From: Clostridia bacterium
GTDB lineage: Bacteria; Bacillota; Clostridia; Tissierellales; Dethiosulfatibacteraceae
Assembly (NCBI GenBank): GCA_011390775.1
Contig: JAABRS010000003.1
Location: forward strand, 1 to 38,195
Length of the DNA stretch: 38,195 bases
Direction: 5' to 3'
In this document: positions 33,490 to 38,195 of the stretch, piece by piece
Layout of the letters: every line of letters starts with the position of its first letter
How positions within the stretch are numbered: the stretch's first letter is position 1
Position numbers and translations under genes: made by a program
Notes under the pieces: model-generated
What the model saw: only the letters and a program-made list of their open reading frames with translations
Database searches by the model: none
Told to the model about the DNA's origin: nothing

Positions 33490-34734
33490 CTAATCAATTT
33501 CTTCAATATATTCAAATAATTCTTTCAAATTATATGCATATAGTACATTTTCTCTAATTTTTAAATCATTTATGATTCTATCGCTTTCACCGTCAATAAA
33601 ATCTCTATTGTTATTATGTAAAATTATAATTTTTTTATTCTTGTACTCTTTCAATAGTCTAAGATTTGTTATATTATGTTTGCCAAAAGGGACATCAGTA
33701 ATCAATACAATATCCGAATCTCGAATCTTTTCGTTATAATTTTTAATAACTTTTTTGCTAAACTCTGAAAAGGGTTTTTCTTTTATACATTCTATATTAA
33801 GAGATTCACAAACTCTTACATCACTATCTCCATCATGAATAATCCCACAGCTTACATCATATTTTTCCGAAAATAATTTTTCTATAATATATTCTCCAGT
33901 TCCTCCACCGCAGATTATATGTATTTTTTTATCTTTTTTATTTATATTTCTATTTATTCTTAAGGGGACTATCTCTCTGTAGTTCAATAGTTTATTCTCT
34001 CTTATTAGCATCTCCATATTATATGCTTTAGATAGGTTTTTAATATTAAAAACTTTTTCAGGAGTATCGTATTCTACAATTTTTCCATTATTTAAAAATA
34101 GTATTTTGTCACTAAATCTCGATGCAATATTTAAATCATGCATAATTGATATAACTGTAGTTTCTTCTTCCCTATTTAATCTATAAATTAGTTCTACTAT
34201 CTCTAATTCATGATGCATATCTAAACTTGAAGTAACTTCATCTAGATAAATCAAGTCTGTGTCCTGTGCTAAGGCTCTAGCTGTAACAACTCTTTGTTTT
34301 TCTCCTCCACTTAAACTATTATAAAATCTATCTCTCAGATTATAAGTGTTGGTTTGCACCATAGCCCTATAAGTTAAATTTTTGTTATTTTTGATTTCTT
34401 CTTTTCCTTTATTATCTCTATAAGGATTTCGACCCATTTTTATAACATCAATTACTTTAAAATTAAAAGGTAGAGTATATTCTTGAGGAACTACAGAAAT
34501 AATTTTAGCTTTTTCTTTTTTTGAATATTCTTTAATTGATTTCCCTTTTAATTCGACAGTCCCTGTATAATCAAGATTATCAGTTAAACATTTAATCAAT
34601 GTAGTTTTTCCTGCTCCATTGGGTCCAATAATACTAATAAACTCTCCTTTTAAAACATCAAAATTTATATCTTTTATTATATCTATTTTATTAACACTGT
34701 AATTTAAGTTTCTAACTTTCAAAATTTTATCCAT
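33490..34734 (-). CDS. btuD: Cobalamin ABC transporter ATPase BtuD with extra C-terminal domain
   Basis: The 414-residue protein has a normal ABC ATPase (about 1-250): Walker A GPNGAGKTT (37-45), Q-loop VVPQE, signature LSGGEKQR, Walker B LIYLDEVTSSLD and H-loop MHD. A ~150-residue C-terminal domain follows. It opens KIHIICGGGTGEYIIEKL, with a Rossmann-like glycine-rich turn, and contains CGIIHDGDSDVRVC and IVLITDVPFG. A typical BtuD is ~250 residues and lacks this. The gene overlaps btuC by one base. The transport role follows from the riboswitch and the BtuF/BtuC neighbours; the extra domain's role is unknown. Confidence 0.88.
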   Translation of the reverse strand: MDKILKVRNLNYSVNKIDIIKDINFDVLKGEFISIIGPNGAGKTTLIKCLTDNLDYTGTVELKGKSIKEYSKKEKAKIISVVPQEYTLPFNFKVIDVIKMGRNPYRDNKGKEEIKNNKNLTYRAMVQTNTYNLRDRFYNSLSGGEKQRVVTARALAQDTDLIYLDEVTSSLDMHHELEIVELIYRLNREEETTVISIMHDLNIASRFSDKILFLNNGKIVEYDTPEKVFNIKNLSKAYNMEMLIRENKLLNYREIVPLRINRNINKKDKKIHIICGGGTGEYIIEKLFSEKYDVSCGIIHDGDSDVRVCESLNIECIKEKPFSEFSKKVIKNYNEKIRDSDIVLITDVPFGKHNITNLRLLKEYKNKKIIILHNNNRDFIDGESDRIINDLKIRENVLYAYNLKELFEYIEEID

Positions 34735-35759
34735 TAAAAAACCTCTGCTTTTTTCTTTTTTAATATGTATATGAAGAATGGTGCACCTAATATAGCTGTA
34801 ATAATACCTACAGGTATCTCTTGTGGTATTATACTTCTTGCTATGGTATCGCAGACAACCATTAAAGCACCACCTGTTATAAATGATAAAGGTAGTAATT
34901 TAGAATGTTTAGGTCCTACAAATATTCTAACTATATGAGGAACTATAAGACCTACAAACCCTATAATACCAGAGACAGATACTGAAGCCGCTGTAAGAAT
35001 AGATGCAGTTACCAGAATTATTTTTTTTATTTTATCTGCTTCAACACCCAGATTTTTAGCAGATTCATCTCCTAAAAGCAGTATATCCATATCTTTTGAA
35101 TAATACATTAGTATAATAAATCCTAAAACTGTATAAGGAATAATATTTGCTATGCTCTCCCAACCTTTTCCAGATAAACTTCCCATAGTCCAAAAAAATA
35201 TTTTGTTTAAATCTCTGTCGTTAAGCATCATTAAAATAGACAAAATAGCTGTCAAAAATTGACTCATTGCTATCCCACTAAGTAGCAAAGTTGTGACCGG
35301 CACTTCATTTTTTATACGGGCAATGTTATATACTACAAAAATTACCAACAATGCTCCAGCAAAAGCCATTAAAGATATAAAATTTAATCCTAGAATATTA
35401 AAAGATATTTTGCTAATAATTCCTATTGTTGCTCCTAATGCAGCTCCTGAAGATATTCCTAGTACAAAAGGATCAGCCATAGGGTTTTTTAGGATACCTT
35501 GATATGTAACTCCAGCTATAGAAAGCATACCTCCTATAAAAAGACTTACAATTATTCTAGGTAATCTTATATTCCATATAATATATACGATACTGCTATC
35601 TAAATTTGAATAAGTTGTTTCAGTCCCTAAAGTTTTAGCATATATTATATTTATAATATCTTTAACATTAACCTTTACAGCTCCTAGAGAAAGAGAGAGA
35701 AATATTATTGATACAATAAAAACTCCAAGGATAATTAAAGACAATTTATTTTTTTTCAT
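34734..35759 (-). CDS. btuC: Cobalamin ABC transporter permease BtuC (FecCD family)
   Basis: The 341-residue protein has about ten hydrophobic segments and FecCD signatures: IIWNIRLPRIIVSLFIGG, LSIAGVTYQGILKNPMADPFVLGISSGAALGA and IIGFVGLIVPHIVRIFVGP. GEIPVG-type ending QEIPVGIITAILGAPFF is also typical. It overlaps btuD by one base. Specificity for cobalamin comes from the upstream riboswitch. Confidence 0.92.
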   Translation of the reverse strand: MKKNKLSLIILGVFIVSIIFLSLSLGAVKVNVKDIINIIYAKTLGTETTYSNLDSSIVYIIWNIRLPRIIVSLFIGGMLSIAGVTYQGILKNPMADPFVLGISSGAALGATIGIISKISFNILGLNFISLMAFAGALLVIFVVYNIARIKNEVPVTTLLLSGIAMSQFLTAILSILMMLNDRDLNKIFFWTMGSLSGKGWESIANIIPYTVLGFIILMYYSKDMDILLLGDESAKNLGVEADKIKKIILVTASILTAASVSVSGIIGFVGLIVPHIVRIFVGPKHSKLLPLSFITGGALMVVCDTIARSIIPQEIPVGIITAILGAPFFIYILKKKKAEVF

Positions 35760-35814
35760 TTGACCACCTTAATCTTCGATTAATAAAAGAGAATGCTAAG
35801 GCATTCTCCTTACT

Positions 35815-36774
35815 TTACTTGCCTTGAAACGCTTCAGGATGAATTGCTTGAGCTATCATTTCTAATCCATCAATTATTCTTGGTCCTGTTCTTGATACTA
35901 TATCAGGATGCAGCATGTAAATATTATTTTCTTTTATAGCTGTAATATTTTCATAACCACTTCTATTTTTAATATCTTCCACGGTTTTAAAACCATCATC
36001 AGCTGTTAAATAAACCTCCGGATTTCTATCTATAAGTAATTCTAAACTGTACTCTGGATATATAGATTTCGCATCATATGCAATGTTTTCCCCATTAGAT
36101 AAATTAATTAATTCGTGTAGTATACTTCCAGGACCTGCTGTCATTAATGGTTCACTCCATACTTCATAGAAAACTTTTTTACTTTCAAAGTTTCCTACTT
36201 TTTCTTTTATAGATTCTTTTTTTGAAACCATATTAGATGTCAATGTTTCAGCTTCTTCTTGCAAGCCTAATATAATTCCTATGTTTTTTATATTATCTAA
36301 TACTTCATCTAAGTTTTGAGGATCTTGCAGGAAAACTTTTATACCAGCATCCTCTAATTTAGATCTTTCATCCTCTCCCATGGATAAAGCAACTACAGCA
36401 TCAGGACTTTTTTCAATTACTCTTTCTAAGTTTGGCCCTTCAAAATCTCCAATTTGATCTATTTCTTGAGCTTCTTCTGGATAATTGCAGTACGAAGTTA
36501 CTCCAACTAATCTATCTCCTGCACCTAATGCAAAAATAGTTTCTGTCATACTCGGTGCTAATGAAATTATTTTTTCTGCTGGTTTTTCTATATCAATTTC
36601 ACTACCTTCTCCATCTACTATTTTAACTGGATAACCAGATTCATTTTCTTCTGCTACTTCTGGTATTTCTTCCGGAGATTCATTTTCTATCTCTTCATCA
36701 GTTTGATTACCACATCCTACTGCTGACACTACAAGAATTAAAATTAACAACAAACTTAAAATTTTTCTTTTCAT
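35815..36774 (-). CDS. btuF: Cobalamin ABC transporter substrate-binding lipoprotein BtuF
   Basis: The 319-residue protein has a lipoprotein signal (lipobox VSAVGC, Cys at 21), an acidic linker, and a periplasmic-binding-like fold with KIISLAPSMTETIFALGAG, YCNYPEEA, FEGPNLERVIEKSPDAVVA and YEVWSEPLMTAG. It is first in the btu unit, behind the cobalamin riboswitch; GGAGG lies nine bases upstream of ATG. It could in principle bind heme or another corrinoid/siderophore, but the riboswitch argues for corrinoid. Confidence 0.93.
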   Translation of the reverse strand: MKRKILSLLLILILVVSAVGCGNQTDEEIENESPEEIPEVAEENESGYPVKIVDGEGSEIDIEKPAEKIISLAPSMTETIFALGAGDRLVGVTSYCNYPEEAQEIDQIGDFEGPNLERVIEKSPDAVVALSMGEDERSKLEDAGIKVFLQDPQNLDEVLDNIKNIGIILGLQEEAETLTSNMVSKKESIKEKVGNFESKKVFYEVWSEPLMTAGPGSILHELINLSNGENIAYDAKSIYPEYSLELLIDRNPEVYLTADDGFKTVEDIKNRSGYENITAIKENNIYMLHPDIVSRTGPRIIDGLEMIAQAIHPEAFQGK

Positions 36775-36804
36775 AAATATCCTCCATTTTTTTATTTTTG
36801 AAAA

Positions 36805-36829
36805 TAAAAAAACCTAACTCGAAGTTAGG
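36805..36829 (-). terminator. Expression-platform terminator of the cobalamin riboswitch
   Basis: On the minus strand, CCTAACT-TCG-AGTTAGG (36829-36813) is followed by a seven-U run. It lies between the aptamer and btuF, so ligand binding would terminate transcription. Confidence 0.85.
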
Positions 36830-37026
36830 GGGTAAACATATTAATTAAAATATATGTCTCCTTCCCTCCGAAGGTACAGTACTTAGTTTTTAGGCAGGTC
36901 TCCTGGCTTAAGCATATTCTCATTTCAACCTTCCCTTTAAGTGGTATTTAGAAATGATAAACTCTTACAGTAGCGGGGGCTGCAGCGGATTTAAACCGCT
37001 TTCCCTATTAATCATATAAACCTAAA
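36830..37026 (-). promoter_or_regulatory. Cobalamin riboswitch aptamer controlling btuF-btuC-btuD
   Basis: On the minus strand the conserved GCAGCCCCCGCTACTGT (near 36967-36983) and the B12 box AAGCCAGGAGACCTGCC (36910-36894) are both present. A receptor-like stem follows, with CCTTCGGAGGGAAGGAGAC. The leading GGGAAAGCGG and AAATCCGC also match. With the adjacent terminator this is an OFF switch for corrinoid uptake. The 373-base gap between btuF and folC is explained by this element, its promoter and the folC upstream region. Confidence 0.93.
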
Positions 37027-37050
37027 AAAAATATTTTATTTTCATCTCAA

Positions 37051-37079
37051 AGATTATCACATTTCTTTTTATATTACAA
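37051..37079 (-). promoter_or_regulatory. Probable promoter of the btu transcript
   Basis: On the minus strand, TTGTAA (37074-37079), a 17-base spacer and TAATCT (37051-37056) lie just upstream of the riboswitch. The match is moderate. The folC start is on the opposite strand 68 bases away. Confidence 0.45.
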
Positions 37080-37147
37080 ATATAATATTGATTTTTTACA
37101 TACATAATGTAAAATATATAAATACTAAGATTTTTCAGGAGGAAAAA

Positions 37148-38195
37148 ATGAACTATGAAGAAGCAATAAGATACATACATTCGACTTATAGATTTGGAAG
37201 CAAATTAGGTCTTGATAATATATCTAGACTTATGAATAAATTAGGTGATCCACAGGATAGCCTTAATATTATACACGTTGCCGGAACTAATGGAAAAGGT
37301 TCAATTTCAACTATGATACAATCTGTTTTAACAGAATCAGGTTACAAAACAGGTTTTTTTATTTCTCCTTATTTGGAAAGATTTACCGAAAGAATTCAAA
37401 TAGATAATAAAGAAATATCAAAAAAAGACCTTTCTGAAATAACTAGTGATGTTAAAATAGCGGTAGAAGAAATTTTAAAAGAAGGATTTAACCATCCTAC
37501 GGAATTTGAAATAGTTACTGCAATGGGTTTTTTGTATTTTTTTAGAAAAAATGTTGATTTTTTAGTTTTAGAAGTAGGATTAGGTGGTAGATATGATGCG
37601 ACTAATGTCATAAAAAGTTCTTTGATTTCTATTATTGCTTCTATTAGCTTAGAGCATACTGAATATTTAGGTGACACGGTAGAAAAGATAGCTTTTGAAA
37701 AGGCGGGTATAATCAAGGATAATAATAGTGTAGTTGTTTATCCACAGGATGAAAAAATAATAAATGTAATAAAAAAACAAGCTAATGAGAAAGGATCTTC
37801 TATATATTTTCCAAATCTTGATGATTTAGTAGTTACAGATCATGGAAAACTATCCTATAAAAATAAAAACTTCCAAATTAATAATTTTACTATTAACTTT
37901 TACGGTAACCACCAATTGAAAAATTTATTAGTTGCAATAAAATCTTTGGAAATATTAAAAAATAAAAATTTTAAAATTAGTAATGAAAATCTTAAAAAAG
38001 GTATTGAAAGGGCATCGATGCCAGGAAGATTTGAATTTATTCAACAAAATCCCGATATAGTTCTAGATGTTGCTCACAATAAAGATGGTATAGATGCCTT
38101 CACGGACACTATTACCTCTCTATTAGGCCGTAAGGATCTGGTTTTGTTCATAGGTATGCTTAATGATAAAAAGCCGAAAAATATCAATTCTAAGC
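37148..38195 (+). CDS. folC: Bifunctional folylpolyglutamate/dihydrofolate synthase (3' end outside window)
   Basis: The 349 visible residues start at ATG 37148 with AGGAGG seven bases upstream. Motifs are YRFGSKLGLDNISRLM, the P-loop HVAGTNGKGSISTMIQ, FFISPYLERFTERI, LEVGLGGRYDATNV, SLEHTEYLGDTVEKIAFEKAGI, and MPGRFEF with VLDVAHNKDG in the C-terminal domain. FolC adds glutamates to folates. The stop lies beyond the right edge. It diverges from the btu operon; an inverted repeat TTTTACAT-ACATA-ATGTAAAA (37094-37114) lies upstream. Confidence 0.95.
   Translation, partial: MNYEEAIRYIHSTYRFGSKLGLDNISRLMNKLGDPQDSLNIIHVAGTNGKGSISTMIQSVLTESGYKTGFFISPYLERFTERIQIDNKEISKKDLSEITSDVKIAVEEILKEGFNHPTEFEIVTAMGFLYFFRKNVDFLVLEVGLGGRYDATNVIKSSLISIIASISLEHTEYLGDTVEKIAFEKAGIIKDNNSVVVYPQDEKIINVIKKQANEKGSSIYFPNLDDLVVTDHGKLSYKNKNFQINNFTINFYGNHQLKNLLVAIKSLEILKNKNFKISNENLKKGIERASMPGRFEFIQQNPDIVLDVAHNKDGIDAFTDTITSLLGRKDLVLFIGMLNDKKPKNINSK

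Noticed and set aside
37396-37716. Minus-strand frame of 106 residues
   Set aside because: It lies wholly antisense to folC motifs.
1-38195. Mobile elements, prophage or CRISPR
   Set aside because: No transposase, integrase, direct-repeat spacer array or inverted terminal repeats were seen.

Overview
The window looks like chromosome from an AT-rich, low-GC Gram-positive anaerobe of the Clostridia/Tissierellia type. The evidence is the strong GGAGG-type ribosome binding sites, consensus sigma-A promoters, a Thr T-box, a cobalamin riboswitch, a selenocysteine system, HisZ/short-HisG histidine synthesis and PduL. Taxonomy is inferred. No IS element, prophage, CRISPR array, rRNA or tRNA gene was seen. 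Almost all genes are on the minus strand; the exceptions are a DD-carboxypeptidase, dxr and folC.

Reading the minus strand from right to left: a cobalamin riboswitch controls btuF-btuC-btuD, whose ATPase carries an unusual C-terminal domain. The block continues through a DUF1461-like membrane protein, aroC, aroA, pduL and deoC to a terminator. Next is a threonine block (thrC, thrB and an HTH-ACT protein). It is followed by a nine-gene histidine operon (hisZ G D C B H A F IE). The his operon has its own consensus promoter and an 18-codon leader peptide with three consecutive His codons, placed before an intrinsic terminator, so it looks like a ribosome-dependent attenuator. After hisIE come a perfect promoter and a Thr T-box upstream of thrS, then a small UBA-like/DUF4342-like membrane protein. 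A two-component pair (ArlRS-like) follows with an MTA-phosphorylase-type gene and an APH-fold kinase.

The centre holds dxr (plus strand) diverging from nadD and a fused yqeK-rsfS gene, and a plus-strand penicillin-binding DD-carboxypeptidase. Convergent gene ends share hairpins that lie inside coding sequence.

The left part is comEA-selD-selA-selB, then a response regulator, a sensor kinase and a GerMN-domain lipoprotein cut by the window edge. selD is itself a selenoprotein gene: an in-frame UGA at codon 17 sits at the catalytic Cys/Sec position, so standard ORF finding truncates it. The SelD/SelA/SelB set is complete here but tRNA-Sec (selC) is not in the window.

Most notable: the His-codon leader, the Sec-containing SelD, the YqeK-RsfS fusion with an internal translation start, the BtuD C-terminal domain, and the RR-HK-GerMN lipoprotein trio that resembles actinobacterial MtrA-MtrB-LpqB.
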